From the NCBI GenBank assembly GCA_014925825.1, contig JACGCK010000018.1, forward strand, positions 310,001 through 374,000: a DNA stretch of 64,000 nt, given 5' to 3'. Under the pieces are notes generated by a model. That model worked only from the letters and a program-made list of their open reading frames with translations. It was not told the origin of the DNA and searched no databases. Position numbers and translations under genes: made by a program. Shown here piece by piece: positions 48,401 to 59,960 of the stretch; within the stretch, counting starts at the first letter, position 1; each line of letters opens with the position of its first letter. This stretch comes from Pholiota molesta. Taxonomy: Eukaryota; Basidiomycota; Agaricomycetes; Agaricales; Strophariaceae.

Positions 48401-50807
48401 AACAAGGACTGCACGGGCGGGGGCACGTGCCACGCGGAGGCGCATTACTCGCGCGACAACGGGCGGAAGTGGGCGTACATCGACAGCTTCGTGCGCAACT
48501 GCGCGTTTGCGAAGGACAAGCAGCTCGATGCGGACCCCAGTGAGATCGTGTGCGAGGTGTACCGCGACAAGAAGGCGCCGCAGCCGAAGCGCCCCGGCGG
48601 GCCCAATCCAATGGAGCTGGTTGTAGGCAGCAATTTCTATGCGGACAAGCGGAAGATGTTCGACTCCGTTGTCGGATTTGCGAAGTTCTCGGAGTTCTTC
48701 GTCGTTGCTGAAGTGCGTTCTTTGGTTTCTGGATGCTGGACGCTTACGAACGGTGGGGTTCTAGATGACCCAGTCGCAGACGGCTTTGGAGTTGCAGATT
48801 TCGATGGACGGCAAGCACTTCAGTTCCGGCAAATTCCCGCCATCTATGCACCCCGAAACACATGTATGTCTTTTCTCGCGCTTTCTTCTTTTCTTTTTGG
48901 ATTTCTCAATGCTTTTGCACTATCCGTAGGCCTATACGATTCTCGAGTCAAGTACAAAGGCGCTGTTCCTCCATATGACGCTGTCGGAGCCACCGGCGCC
49001 GTACTGGGGCTCCATCTTGAAGTCCAATTCCAACGGGACGTACTTTGGAGTCTCCATCGAGAATGTGAACAGGAATGTGGCGGGCTATGTCGATTTTGAG
49101 AAAATGGTGGGGCTCGATGGCATTGCGCTTATCAACGTTGTTGCGAATCCGGACGAGGCGACGCATAGTGGGCATAAATTGCTGCAGAGCAGGATCACGC
49201 ATAATGATGGTGAGTAGCGTGAATTAGTAGACTCTGACCCGAACTCAATGTTTGTAGGTGGAACATGGACTCCTCTCTCCCCTCCCAAGGTGGATTCGCT
49301 GGGACAGGAATATGCATGCAAGGGAACTGTACGTTGTTTTACAGTTTTAGTACCAAGAATCACCGCATAACATCTGACCGCTGCTTTCCTCAGAAATGTC
49401 AACTACAAATTCACGGTTACACCGAGCGCCTAGACCCCAGAGCACAGTACAGCAGTCCCTCCGTTCCTGGGCTGCTCATGGCTGTCGGAAACGTCGGCGA
49501 AGTCCTCGCGCCCTACACGGAGAGCGACACCTTCCTCAGCCGCGATGCCGGCTTTACCTGGCAGGAAGTGCACAAAGACGCTCACCTCTGGGAGTTTGGC
49601 GACTCGGGTTCCATCCTGGTCATGGCGAACGATGAGGAGCCGACGGATTTCATCTTGTACAGCACCAACGAGGGTCTGGATTGGCACGAGTATAAGTTTA
49701 GCCAAGACAAGGTTAGGGTACGGGCGATTGTGACCGTTCCAGCGGATACGAGTCGGCGGTTCATACTGTTCGGTGATGGGCCCAAGAACGTTGGCGGCGC
49801 GGTGGCTATCCAGATTGATTTCACGGCGCTGACGTCGAGGAAGTGTAAGTGTTGATTCTGGCTGTTATTAGCATAATGTGATACTGATTTGTTGCGTTCG
49901 GATAGGTGTGGTGAATGTGGAGGATCCTGGCCATGATGATTTCGAACTCTGGAGTCCTGCTGAAGCCCGCCCTGAGCAATGTCTCTTTGGGCGACAGGTG
50001 CGTAGTGTACTTCTAGCTTGTCTGGTGCGGTATGTTTATAACTGCGTCTAGATCAAATATCATCGACGTGTACGGAATACGGACTGTGTTGTTGGCGAGA
50101 TTCAAAAAGCGGAAGACGTTTTCGTCGAAAATTGCCTTTGCACAAAGGCTGACTTCGAATGGTAAGAGCCTTTCGTTTCCGTGTTTGCAGATTACGTTAT
50201 GCGTATTTCCTCTTTGCAGCGAATTCAACCATGTCCGAAACGCAAATGGAGAATGCGAGCTAGTACAGGGGACAACACCACTACCAAACGATGACTCTTG
50301 CTCCAACGGCGAAGACTACTGGTACGAGCGCACCGCGTATCGTCTCATCCCATATTCAAGCTGCGTGGACGGCTATCGTCCCGACCGCGGCACGGCGCAC
50401 GTCTGTCCGGGCCTGCGCTCGAAGAGCAGCTGGTTCTGGTTCTTCATGCTGCTCTTACCATTTTCGTTTACCGCGCTTGTGGCTTATTACTATTACCGCC
50501 GCAGTGGACTTGCTAGAGGGTGAGACATTATCTTTTCTTTTCTTTTCGTTATGTGTTGGCTAATTCGGCTGGCCTTCGTTACAGCACTATCCGGCTACCT
50601 GGCGACATGCGACCTGCCTATGGCGGAGAAACAGGTGTCATGGCCACCCTTGCTTCGGTTCCTTGGTTCGTCATCGGCATTGCTGGAATCGCGTATGAAT
50701 GGGTCTACTCCCGCGCAGACAAGTATCTCTTCCGTTCGAGGAGGGGTTATAGAAATGTGCCTATAGACGAGGACGCACAGATCCTTAGGTTCGAAGACGA
50801 GGAGTAG
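45451..50807 (+). CDS. VPS10: VPS10 vacuolar/lysosomal sorting receptor (sortilin family)
   Basis: Type I membrane receptor that carries hydrolases such as carboxypeptidase Y from Golgi to vacuole. ATG 45451 gives a signal peptide ([20 protein letters not shown]); an in-frame ATG upstream would add 25-28 residues. There are two Vps10 beta-propeller domains, each followed by a Cys-rich sortilin-C module. Domain 1 covers about 45660-47860 and domain 2 about 48120-50390. Asp-box repeats are plain ([46 protein letters not shown]). A membrane helix ([18 protein letters not shown]) and a second hydrophobic stretch at about 50640-50700 precede a short tail ending LRFEDEE. The many short introns splice in frame and I saw no breaks. 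The first domain is unusually GC-rich at third positions compared with its neighbours. Confidence 0.93.
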
Positions 50808-51255
50808 AGGAAGTAACTAATTGACATGCTATTACCATACCTTCATTGCCACTGCTATGATGAATCGTAGCGTTTCGCTTTCGCTTTCCTTTCTTCTCGC
50901 TAAAAGTCCCTTACACATATGCCTCGCTGTATTTATTAATACTAGTATGATAGTTGGACGTTGTTTTTCTCTCTGTATAATCAAGTATGGATTTATTCTT
51001 TCCATGATGAGACCGCGTTACGATTATGATAGGCCTCGTGATAAAAATCCGAGTGACTTGATGCTGACAGGCTTCAGGCATCTACCGCTTACTTTTCAAG
51101 CTTCCGCGTCGAGCTTAACAACCTGTCAAGGCCTTACGGATGGTTTCAACTGTAAGAATCGCATGCTACGCTCATACGCAGTAGATAAAATCATTAATTT
51201 GTACATTTAAGTTACAAGCCTTTTCAACCCAACTATTGGTATCCGAACACTGTTT
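50808..51255. other. short convergent intergenic region
   Basis: Spacer between the VPS10 stop (50807) and the stop of the minus-strand WSC gene (51256). AT-rich, with no supported gene; it holds the two 3' UTRs. Confidence 0.5.
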
Positions 51256-53174
51256 TCAATTGACCTGTATCGTCAAGACAATATCCCGACATCCACTCAA
51301 GTTAAACCCAAGCTGATCTTGAAGGCCTTTGAAAACGACATCGAGTCGCCCGCTTGCAGTGTTATTGACACACAAGGCGAATGGCGCAAACATATCGAGC
51401 TGAATAGTGGTTTGCGTCGGACTTATAATTGTTGGGAATATTTTCGTGACTTCCGCAGTAAGTGCCAATGTTTGGCCAGAAGGATCCAGCGGGTTGAGCT
51501 AGAAAAGAAGAGTGAGCAGTAAGTACAGATAATATCAGTTAAGAAGCGCATGCAGCTTGGTCTACGCACCACAAAGCAATAGCCACCCATATTCCACGTC
51601 AAATAAGGGTCCGTGATCTGACGAATATTTGCAGTACCCCCGGGACTAATCGCGACTTCAAAGCCACCCGTGAGGTCAGTTCCTGGCTCTACAATCGCAT
51701 AGAGAGGCAGAAATGCTTCTCCATTAAAACGGAGAGGAGGAAGACCGCATGTTGGACAAGCCTAATATCAACATAAAGTTCGTATCACCATTCCTAAAAT
51801 ATTATGAAAGAAAACATACCGAGAGAATCACTGCTAAGGTCTGTGTCCCATTCGTCATTGTTTTCGTGGGATCTAAAATGGCCAAATTAATAGGCATAGA
51901 GCTGGTCGGCGTATCCTTGAACACAGCGGTTAGACTGAAAGTGGCACCAGCGGGATCTGCGGCCCCGGTTGTATAACATTGCGGCATTCAGGGTTGAAAA
52001 AATTGTTCGCCTCTTCATTCTCAGTGGGTTGCTGGTAAAGTGCCATTACAAAAGGACCACCGCACGCTTCGGACGCGTCACCGGGACAGGCGGTGGCTGC
52101 GCATGCGATATCTGGGATGCGTTTGGATTGGATAGTGGCGACGTTAATCGTATTGTCGCACCCTAGATAGACATAAGACACGCATCATAATCAGGAGATA
52201 CTCTGAGGGGCATAGATAATGTTCAGAATACTAACAGCATTCGCCTCCATTCTCGATCCCCGCAAATGTGAAGAATTCGGTGCCTTGTGACACTGCCTCT
52301 TGTACAGCGCAGAGATTAATACAGCCTTCCAGCGAAGTAGAGCTGCCAGTCAGCCTTCCAAGAATACGTGGACTATCCCTATAGAGAAAGACGATTCAGT
52401 ACATCTAGGCAAGCACATAAATGACCGATATAAATGACGTACGAATAGCATCCGAGATACGACCACAAAGTCTCATCGAAATCGTCCTCTACGCCCGTCA
52501 AAATGGCAGGCGACGGCGCGCCGTTCGTGAAGACCTCAATCCGGCTCGCTCCTCCGCAAAGAAGGGTGCTATCTCCTTTACACGGGGTGTTGCAGTCCGT
52601 TGCCGCAGTCTGATTGGCGCTCAGATGAATAACCCCATCACACCCTAGAACGGTTCGCATTATATCAAAGCCCAATATCAATATTCAACCAGAGAGAATA
52701 CATACAACAATCCTGCGATCACACGTGAGTACGAAATTGACATGGATAGAAGGCGAATGCGAACACACCTGTCCATCTTCGACGCCGGCGAAGCCCTTCC
52801 CCGCGTTTGCACAGAACTGCGTGCAAACGCCCGGCGTCATAGCGGCGCTGCCCAGCAGTGAGGTCGCTTTGAGGCTCCTCGCCGTTCCCCGATCACTAAT
52901 ATCCAGGTCAGAACTAGAAATAGCACAGGGAAAAGGAGGACATACGTGAAGCAGCCTACCGAGTTCCAACCAGCTATAGGTCCGTTCGGATCGGACGCCT
53001 GGCGAGCGTCATGGTGGAGTACGGTTGCAGCTTTAACCGCCAAGTGCTATTCAGAACATAAAGAAGGCGGTGATTCGCTAAGTAAATGATTCTTGAAGAA
53101 AGGTTTAAACCATGCCATGCCTGAACGGATAGAAACCTAGCCAGAATCACAGTGATGCACGCCATCTTGAGAGT
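51256..53174 (-). CDS. secreted protein with two WSC domains
   Basis: A short hydrophobic leader (MACITVILARFL) is followed by two WSC carbohydrate-binding domains. WSC 1 spans about 52430-52990: GWNSVGCFT, then CTQFCANAGKGFAGVEDG, then CNTPCKGDSTLLCGG. WSC 2 spans about 52030-52470: LWSYLGCYS, then CINLCAVQ, FTFAGIENGGEC and CPGDASEACGG. Each keeps the usual eight-cysteine order. A C-terminal region (about 51256-51970) has a CPTCGLPPLRFNG start and a beta-rich end with no recognised domain. It stops at TGA 51256-51258. Introns are 50-65 nt. WSC domains bind cell-wall glycans; there is no membrane anchor, so it is probably extracellular or wall-bound. The first intron border, between leader and WSC 1, is uncertain. 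Confidence 0.8.
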
Positions 53175-53914
53175 GCCCATTGCTGCGTTTACGAGAGATA
53201 TCTTGGTATCCCAGGGAAATGCGAGCTGTTCATGGAGACCTTTATAGTGCGAGTGTTTTGGTTAGCAGACGATTATTGCGTGTAAATATGTCAGATTGTC
53301 GAGCAATGACAGTGATGAACATTCAGATGGATGTTCGAAAAGCAAACGTGTGCGGGAACTTCAACGACAGAAGAAGCAGTTCTATATTCATTTGTCTAGT
53401 CGCTTGGTTTCAAATACTGCATAAAGTGTGTACAAGCAGAGTCAGACGTACAAAACACCTTGAGAAAAAAAACATGAAATGTGAAGCGTGATTGGCGACT
53501 CGTGTAATATTCGTACTTACCTTAGCCTGGACATTCTTTTATGCAAGGCAAATATTGTGAACATCTTAATCACCGCAAAATATCCGCTTCGACATCTGAA
53601 CGAGGCTATTTCAAGCCAATTGGTGATAGTTGATCATGAGCTCTTCCATGGTAAGAGGTGAAGCTGCGATTCAACCAAAATAAGTTGCGTATATTTAGCA
53701 ACAAGTTGGCAACAAGTTCTGCGCAATGAATATGAAGGATTGCAATGATAATCAGTAAACAAAAGGCTGACCTATCGGGGACAACGCCAGCTTTACGATA
53801 ACGCCTTCAACCGACCTACTTATTCAGAGGACACTGTATGATGTATGAGCAGATATTACTTACGACCCTAGACTGATATCATAACTAGTCTCCTGAAGCA
53901 GACTCTGATATGAC
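53175..53914. other. no gene recognised
   Basis: Upstream region of the WSC gene plus AT-rich sequence with only short open frames. Nothing I can name. Confidence 0.5.
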
Positions 53915-54090
53915 GATCAATGTTCTGAGCTGCGGCGAGCAGCATGGAAAGAGATAGGCCGGCGCAGAGGGCCCGTCATCGTGGCATGGCAGTTGGTGGT
54001 TTGTGGTAATGTGACGTCTGCTGCGCTCGTCGTCGGTGGCGGTGACGAAGCTGCACCGCCATCAGTCCCACGATCCACGCAGCGGAAGGC
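53915..54090 (-). pseudogene. inverted relic of the VPS10 first exon and 5' region
   Basis: Read on the minus strand, this is a diverged copy of 45355-45535. Shared stretches include GACGAGCGCAGCAGACGTCA and CCACCAACTGCCATGCCACG, and the leader region continues CTCTGCGCCGGCC and CTCGCCGCAGCTCAG. The copy of the start reads ATG CCA CGA TGA, a stop at codon 4, and no later VPS10 exons follow. It therefore marks a partial inverted duplication about 8.5 kb from its source. Confidence 0.75.
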
Positions 54091-55498
54091 GCTTGCACTC
54101 GTTATGTATCCTTGCATGCAAACCTTATACAAGCTTATGCATCGTTGCTCCATGTCAGTTACTGTAACATCGATCACCTATCAGCAAGTGCCTGACAGCC
54201 TGAACACGTCACATACCTACTACCGTCCGAAGTACAACTTCGCGACCGAGGCCTGAAGCTTGAAGCTCGAGAGCATGGACATCGACGACGGTATGGATAG
54301 GAATCGGAACTATAAACCGGTATACTTACTATACAAAGTCCTCTATGTTATACTCAACAACGGCCACTACCTGCGCCCTTGGGCGTGTCCCCCGCCTTCA
54401 GATCAGGGTCACCAGACCACCGTTCGACGCCTTCTGATCGCTGCGCACCAGGAAGAGCACCGTGGAGAAACTCATCCCATGTACCAGTGCGTCCCTTTTT
54501 CTTCCCAATTTCTAGCGGTCATCGAAATTGGCGGTTAACGCCTGTCCTGAGATCTACTGAAGTGTGACCTGTCGGCGTCAGAATGGGGCTGTTTCGAAAA
54601 TTCCTTCGACTCGATGCGGTCGTCTGAGGACGTCTAATCAGGTCGAGCTGACCGGGTCTAATATACAAACACTTTCGCATAACAGCCCCCCTCTTTTCAA
54701 AGACTGTTGTCTTCCAGGGTTGCTATCTGCGCGTTGATAAGAGCTTGGACCTTTTCCACAGCATCTATCTTGCCTGAACTATTATATCTACGATCTGAAC
54801 CATTCCTCCCGCATCTCGGTGCGCCGCGTTCTCTTCAGCTTCCTCCCAGTCGTCCGAGCAACTGGCGACTTACTTGTCTCCCATCCTCCCGACGAGTGCT
54901 GGAATGTGCATCTCTGTGCTTCAAGCGGGGGGCCGATGCAAACATGCTATTATCCTGCTGCGGTCGGTCGAGGATCTCTATCCTCGACACTGATCACCTC
55001 GGAGCGGTTGGGGTCATCATCCCTGGTTGCGCTGAACAGGCTAATTTATGCCAATTGCTAGGGACTCCCTCTCTGTGTTACGAGCCGCATCTTGCAAACT
55101 CTACCAGCCAGCCAACCAATGCATGCGACGCTGAACAACATCTACTTTTGCTAACTGACCCGAATGACAGATTCTGGATTTGTATCACGTCCCTCCGAAT
55201 TTTGGGACAGATAAATATCTCGCCTCTCAAGTTCCTCGACACCTGCTCCAAATGGTTCTGTCGGTACGTTGTCGTTATGGCATTTCAACTACTGATGTCA
55301 TTCGAGTTCCTTCGTCTCTGTCCCTGAGAAAAAGGAGCTTGGCGACGATGAAGAGCCCTGGGGTTTCTAGTCAAACAGAGTATGTATATGTCTTCGCGGT
55401 TCAACGTGAATCTCGATTCTCGTACCGGTTGTCTGATCGCACTGAGCTTCACTTATTAACTTTGGTGCAAGAAAAAAATTACGCCTGAAGCGCAGGAG
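54091..55498. other. no gene supported
   Basis: The longest frame (54707-55327 plus, 206 codons) begins at a non-ATG codon, lacks motifs and overlaps other frames. T-rich sequence at 55474-55480 on the transcribed side of the tRNA gene is its terminator. Confidence 0.4.
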
Positions 55499-55572
55499 TG
55501 GCCAACGTGGGGATCGAACCCAAGACCTTCGCGTTATTAGCACGACGCTCTAACCAGCTGAGCTAGTCGGCC
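55499..55572 (-). tRNA. tRNA-Ile (anticodon AAU), copy 1
   Basis: A 74-nt sequence on the minus strand folds as a tRNA. The acceptor stem is GGCCGAC/GTTGGCC with discriminator A. The D arm is GCTCAGCTGGTTAGAGC. The anticodon arm is TCGTG-CTAATAA-CGCGA with anticodon AAT (decoding isoleucine as IAU). The T arm contains GGGTTCGATCCCC. Box A and box B promoters are intact and there is no intron. A run of seven T follows about 20 nt downstream on the transcribed strand. Identical to the copy at 58159-58232. Confidence 0.96.
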
Positions 55573-56212
55573 TGCGGTGGCTGGTGGGTGCCACAGATTC
55601 CCGGCAGGGGGGCAGCGTGAAAAGCAAGAATACGCCCTAATACGCCCCAGCGCCGCGGCGCCAACTTGTGGGTTCTGCAAGTTATATGTGACAGTTCACC
55701 AGCATATCAATGAAGGTTGAATACAACAAAGAATATAAAATTAAAGCTCGGCAAGATCTACTAGTAGGTTGAATTGATTCAAACTCATGTGGCATCTCTC
55801 GGTGGCAATCGGTGGGCTACCTTTATTTCCTAAGTTACTGAGTCAATACTGAGTGTGAAATTTTGTTAAAGATTCGTTCATAAAGCTTGCAAAGCATTAT
55901 TTGATCAGAACAGATGTTGGTAAAATGTCTGACTCTCAGGATCGCGCGTCTTGCTACACAATCTTTTCGTGACTTTTATTCTAATTTTAATAGCGCATTA
56001 CGCACAGACGAGCATGAGTGGAAGTCCGTCAGATAATCATGGTTGCATCCATGTCTAAAAGATTAACATAAATTTATATATTCCACTGTGCTCCAACTGT
56101 GCTCAGAGTAATACTTTGTAGATATACAACCAAATTGTATGCGAAATCAGGAATCCAATTCTAATTTTATTTAAGAAACTCGCAAAATCAGCTGTGACAC
56201 GCCCGAACAATA
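55573..56212. other. no gene recognised
   Basis: AT-rich spacer between the tRNA and the 3' end of the F-box gene. It is 640 bp with only short random frames. Confidence 0.5.
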
Positions 56213-58117
56213 TCAGGTATACTCCCCTTCATGAATCACAAGCCCGACCCGCGGATTGATCTGCGACCAACTCGTCCTGACCTGAGGCCTACTATCAGGA
56301 AGATGCACAATATTCATCGTCAACGCTCCATCCTCCACATACTCCGCAAGCAACGCCGGGAAGTCTAGTTCCGCCGGGTGCATGAGCTCCGCGCAGAACT
56401 CCCGCAGCGGTCCGACGCCGCCGCCATTCACCGCACCCGGATGACACCTGCTCGCGCCCATCCGACGCTGCAGGAAAGTCAGGACATCATGGTCGCTGTT
56501 TTGCGACTTCATCAGTCTCAACGCCTGGAGCCGCGGACAATACGTGGAGCCACCACCGAGCGGCGTCAGCAGGTCCAGGAATGCCTTTCCGATGTTGAAT
56601 GATTCCGGTAGATATAGGTATCGTGGTGCGCGGGATTCATCGGTAAGATGTGTCAAATTCGGAACAAGCGCTAAGACGGTGGTAAGGTCGGCCAGGGTGT
56701 AGTAACTGAAACTCGTGGTCAGATGTTGTAACTCGCCGTGGGTCCGAGCGAGGAGAGTAATCAACGGGGATGTTTGCTGGTTCGAAGGGGGCTCCATCGA
56801 GTGATAGGATACTCCACGAAGCGCGGACAGGTCGGTAAACCATTCAAAGAGAGTTGAGAGCGACTGGCATTCACCGATGATGCTCAACGACTTGAGATCC
56901 GGTAACGGAAGGGATATAACGCCGGATCGGCTGGTAGCATCGGGGAAATCTGAATCGAAAACCTCTAAGGAGCAGTGAACGAGTCTCCTGCATGTGCTAA
57001 AGATGAAATAGGCCTCCTCGATAGAGGCCATATCTTCGTCCAATCGATAATGATAAGACTTCTTAGTATCCATCGTAAGGTATGTCAGGTTTGACCAGAA
57101 GTCGCTGGACACGCTGTTCGGATGGAAAGGGATGTAGGTGATGTCCAGGCTGTACAGCGAAATTGAATTTAAAAAGTTGCTGGATGACCATTCCAACCCG
57201 TCTTCTACAGACAGGTCGGCAGAGAAGGATAGTCGAAGGTGTTTTAGCATAGGGACAGATGTTTTGTGTATAGATGCGATCCGATTAAATAACTTTCCAG
57301 GGGGGATGTACAATTGCAAGGCGTTCCAGCGATGCGAGACAGATAGCATGATATCAAGATAAGATTGAATGACGCTATGGACATTGTGCGATTTAGATTC
57401 GGCATCAAGACAGATGAACGAGAGGGAAAGCGGGCACGCTCCAGACCGCTGGATCCAGTCCTTGATCGCGACTTGATGTTTTTTGAGCTTCTCCTGATCG
57501 CCTTTAATCAGCCTTCTGGCCTCCTCATTGGCACGCGGTGGGTGTGTCATGGGCGACGGATAAGGAATATGGAGGGACGCCCATAGACTCGGCGTGCTGT
57601 ACACCACAGATCGCCAACGTCGGCATACGCGGCCCAACAAAAGGGGGGCCTCTCTGCAGCTCATGATTGCGTTATGCTGATCTGGGAGACAGGCCAGGAA
57701 GATCTCGCGCAGCATATCATCGGGGAAGCAGTGGAAGGCGGTAAGCCAACGCGTGTGTTGTTGTATCTCGTCAGCCAGACTGTCCCGCTCCAGTTTTAGA
57801 GGTTTTATTATGCGCTCCATCTCGCTTATCTTCTCGTTCAGCACCAATAGTCTTTTCTTGGGCTCCACGAGGAGAGCATGGATTTGATCTCTGTCGAGCG
57901 AGGAAGGAACATAATTCGTGTGAAGTTCGTTTGTGAACGGGGTGGCGAATGTTGGCTGAAGGAGTCGGATCAGACTTATATCAGCTGGGAAATTGGCGCT
58001 GACGCAACTGAAGCTCACCATATAGGTTATGCAATTTGAACTAACAGAAAGAAATGTTGATCGCAACAGGCTGGCGCGCTGAGCGCTGAGCCAGAGGGTT
58101 AGTGAAGCATTGAACAA
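56213..58117 (-). CDS. F-box protein of the expanded mushroom family
   Basis: One uninterrupted 634-codon frame. Residues 75-115 form a short coiled coil (LNEKISEMERIIKPLKLERD). The F-box-like motif follows at about 125-185: FHCFPDDMLREIFLACLPD, then EAPLLLGRVCRRWRSVVYST, then PSLWASLHI. The remaining 440 residues are Leu-rich with irregular LRR-like segments (FPDLKSLS-like, ALVPNLTHLTDES). F-box proteins recruit substrates to SCF ubiquitin ligases through SKP1. The extreme N-terminus may be overextended; a later Met at about residue 33 is a plausible alternative. The lack of introns is unusual next to its neighbours and suggests retroposition or family-typical architecture. Two identical tRNA-Ile genes flank it. 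Confidence 0.85.
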   Translation of the reverse strand: MFNASLTLWLSAQRASLLRSTFLSVSSNCITYMVSFSCVSANFPADISLIRLLQPTFATPFTNELHTNYVPSSLDRDQIHALLVEPKKRLLVLNEKISEMERIIKPLKLERDSLADEIQQHTRWLTAFHCFPDDMLREIFLACLPDQHNAIMSCREAPLLLGRVCRRWRSVVYSTPSLWASLHIPYPSPMTHPPRANEEARRLIKGDQEKLKKHQVAIKDWIQRSGACPLSLSFICLDAESKSHNVHSVIQSYLDIMLSVSHRWNALQLYIPPGKLFNRIASIHKTSVPMLKHLRLSFSADLSVEDGLEWSSSNFLNSISLYSLDITYIPFHPNSVSSDFWSNLTYLTMDTKKSYHYRLDEDMASIEEAYFIFSTCRRLVHCSLEVFDSDFPDATSRSGVISLPLPDLKSLSIIGECQSLSTLFEWFTDLSALRGVSYHSMEPPSNQQTSPLITLLARTHGELQHLTTSFSYYTLADLTTVLALVPNLTHLTDESRAPRYLYLPESFNIGKAFLDLLTPLGGGSTYCPRLQALRLMKSQNSDHDVLTFLQRRMGASRCHPGAVNGGGVGPLREFCAELMHPAELDFPALLAEYVEDGALTMNIVHLPDSRPQVRTSWSQINPRVGLVIHEGEYT

Positions 58118-58158
58118 GCATTAATGAGATTATTAATGCTATAGTTCGAAAATTTGTC

Positions 58159-58232
58159 GGCCGACTAGCTCAGCTGGTTAGAGCGTCGTGCTAATAACGC
58201 GAAGGTCTTGGGTTCGATCCCCACGTTGGCCA
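58159..58232 (+). tRNA. tRNA-Ile (anticodon AAU), copy 2
   Basis: Same 74-nt sequence as 55499-55572, here on the plus strand. It has the same arms and anticodon AAT, intact A and B boxes and no intron. T-runs begin about 7 nt after the 3' end (GGCTTTTTTGCC, then a longer T-rich tract), a normal RNA polymerase III terminator. With copy 1 it forms a divergent pair around the F-box gene. Confidence 0.97.
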
Positions 58233-59639
58233 CTTGGCTTTTTTGCCCCCTTTTTTTCTTCTTCTTTTTTTTTTTGTGAGGCTGACTGAATGTTATAAAT
58301 TATAATAATCAGCATTCAGCGATTCGGCAGTTAGAACCCGAATTTCAGATCTCCAGTTTGGACGTTCAAGACTGTTGTTGGCAACTTGGCCGAACGAAGT
58401 CGTTGGTTTGGGTGGATGTGGTCTCGGGGGGAATTCGCAGTTTTGATTCTGAATCGCGAAGCAACACTATAGTCAGTAGCGCAGCTAAAACCAAGCTCAA
58501 ACGCTCAAACGCTGACCCACGATGCCGCACTAGCTATCGCAAGCACCTACCTCCTCGCAGGAGAGTACGGGTTCGATTGGTATTTCTCGATTTCCCCTTA
58601 CGGATATTCGGCAATCACGGCCGTCCCGTGATGAATATAAAAATAACCCCATCATCCCTCATCCCGCCATGGCCGTTATATCTCTCCGAGAGACCGGTTT
58701 GCCTGTCTGAAGGCGGCCAACCCCAGCAGCCGACGTTCTGAGTTTGAACATAGCAGCGGTCCAGCGGTACGGAGTCTGTGGAGGTGCCCCCGCCCTAAAA
58801 GCTCGTGAAATACGATATGTTCTGTAGTAGATGGTTTTTTAAATATATTCCAGATAATTAACGAGCAGTGGCTGGCATCGCTGAAGGTACAAGTTCTCTT
58901 CACACTTTGCCGGCATGTACGTGCCATGATTTTATTAGCACTGCTTTTTCCAATGAGTACATTTTCCAAACATTTTTAAGCTTGGGGACATATACTAGAA
59001 GAAAAAATCCAATGACAAGAAACAATGCAGATCTGATGAATACTCTATTTATTGTGGAATCTTAGAGGCAGAGCCATCCATAGCGCAGATTGCAGGCCAT
59101 GAAGATTATGTTTTTGGGCTACTACTAAGGGACCAGGTGCGTTGGTGCCGAACTCGGGAGACTCGATGGCTTAGCGGCCAAAATAATTTACTTACCATAG
59201 GCAGGCCGGAGACGGGCGGTGTCATCCTTAGTAGATGCGGCCGTAAAACGGAATGTGTTCCACTATCTAATCATGTATACACTGATGGGAAAGGCTGGGA
59301 AAGGGCAGGATCACTACGCGAGTCTAAGCGACGTAAGCGAGAAATACCAATCGAACGATACCTCCCTCGCAGGACGCGTCCATTGACACCGCCCATCTAC
59401 CCCGCCATCCACCCTCGTTCCCCTACCTTCCGCCCCTCCCAAAAGCCCGCTCTGCGCACGGAACCACAAAAATTTCATCAAAAACACATTATCGGATTCG
59501 TTACTCTACGCACAAAAGGGGCAGGTAGACCGTAGTATCGTGGTGGGTGGGGGGAGGACATGGTAGGCTAAGTGGGTGGGGCATGGACATAGGTAAGCTA
59601 GGTAGGTGTAAGTGGGATAGTAAGAACCGAAGGGTGGAT
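58233..59639. other. no gene recognised; small inverted repeat pair
   Basis: Only short, overlapping frames without motifs. An 18-nt sequence TTCGATTGGTATTTCTCG near 58572-58592 recurs as its reverse complement near 59339-59358, with similar flanks. Its GTTCGATT core resembles a pol III B box, so a decayed tRNA-derived element is possible but unproven. Confidence 0.35.
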
Positions 59640-59960
59640 GGAAATACAGATCAGGCAGGGCTTATAGGTTGTAGGGTAAGGTAGGGTGGGGTAAGGTAGG
59701 GTGGGGTAAGGTAGGGTAGGGTAGAATAGAACGTCTGTGAGTTGGATGCTGTCGAATAGAGAGTAGCAGCAGCAGCTAGGCCGCGAAGAGCTACTAGAAG
59801 TAATTTTGGGGAACAAATCGGTATAACCAGATACTTCAGGGGCATTTTGGGGGCTCGGCCGTCTGCGAGGATACGAAAAACTGGAGGGAGGGGGGGTCAT
59901 TAGATGCGTTAATACGGGTTCAGTCGCAGGGGGGAGTAGGGGGGGTGGGGAAAGTATTAT
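59640..59960 (+). repeat. G-rich tandem repeat, possible G-quadruplex region
   Basis: At 59671-59730 the plus strand repeats GGTAGGGTGGGGTAA about four times. Further G-runs of five to seven lie at 59884-59955 (GGAGGGAGGGGGGG, then GGGGGAGTAGGGGGGG). Several runs of three or more G within short loops could form quadruplexes on the plus strand. It lies 3' of the minus-strand gene at 60395. The unit is not the TTAGGG telomere repeat. Confidence 0.75.

Noticed and set aside
54707..55327. 206-codon plus ORF
   Set aside because: It begins at a non-ATG codon, has no domain, and Leu/Ser/Cys-rich composition typical of chance frames.
59671..59730. Internal telomere-like repeat
   Set aside because: The unit GGTAGGGTGGGGTAA is not TTAGGG and is not arranged as a telomeric tract.
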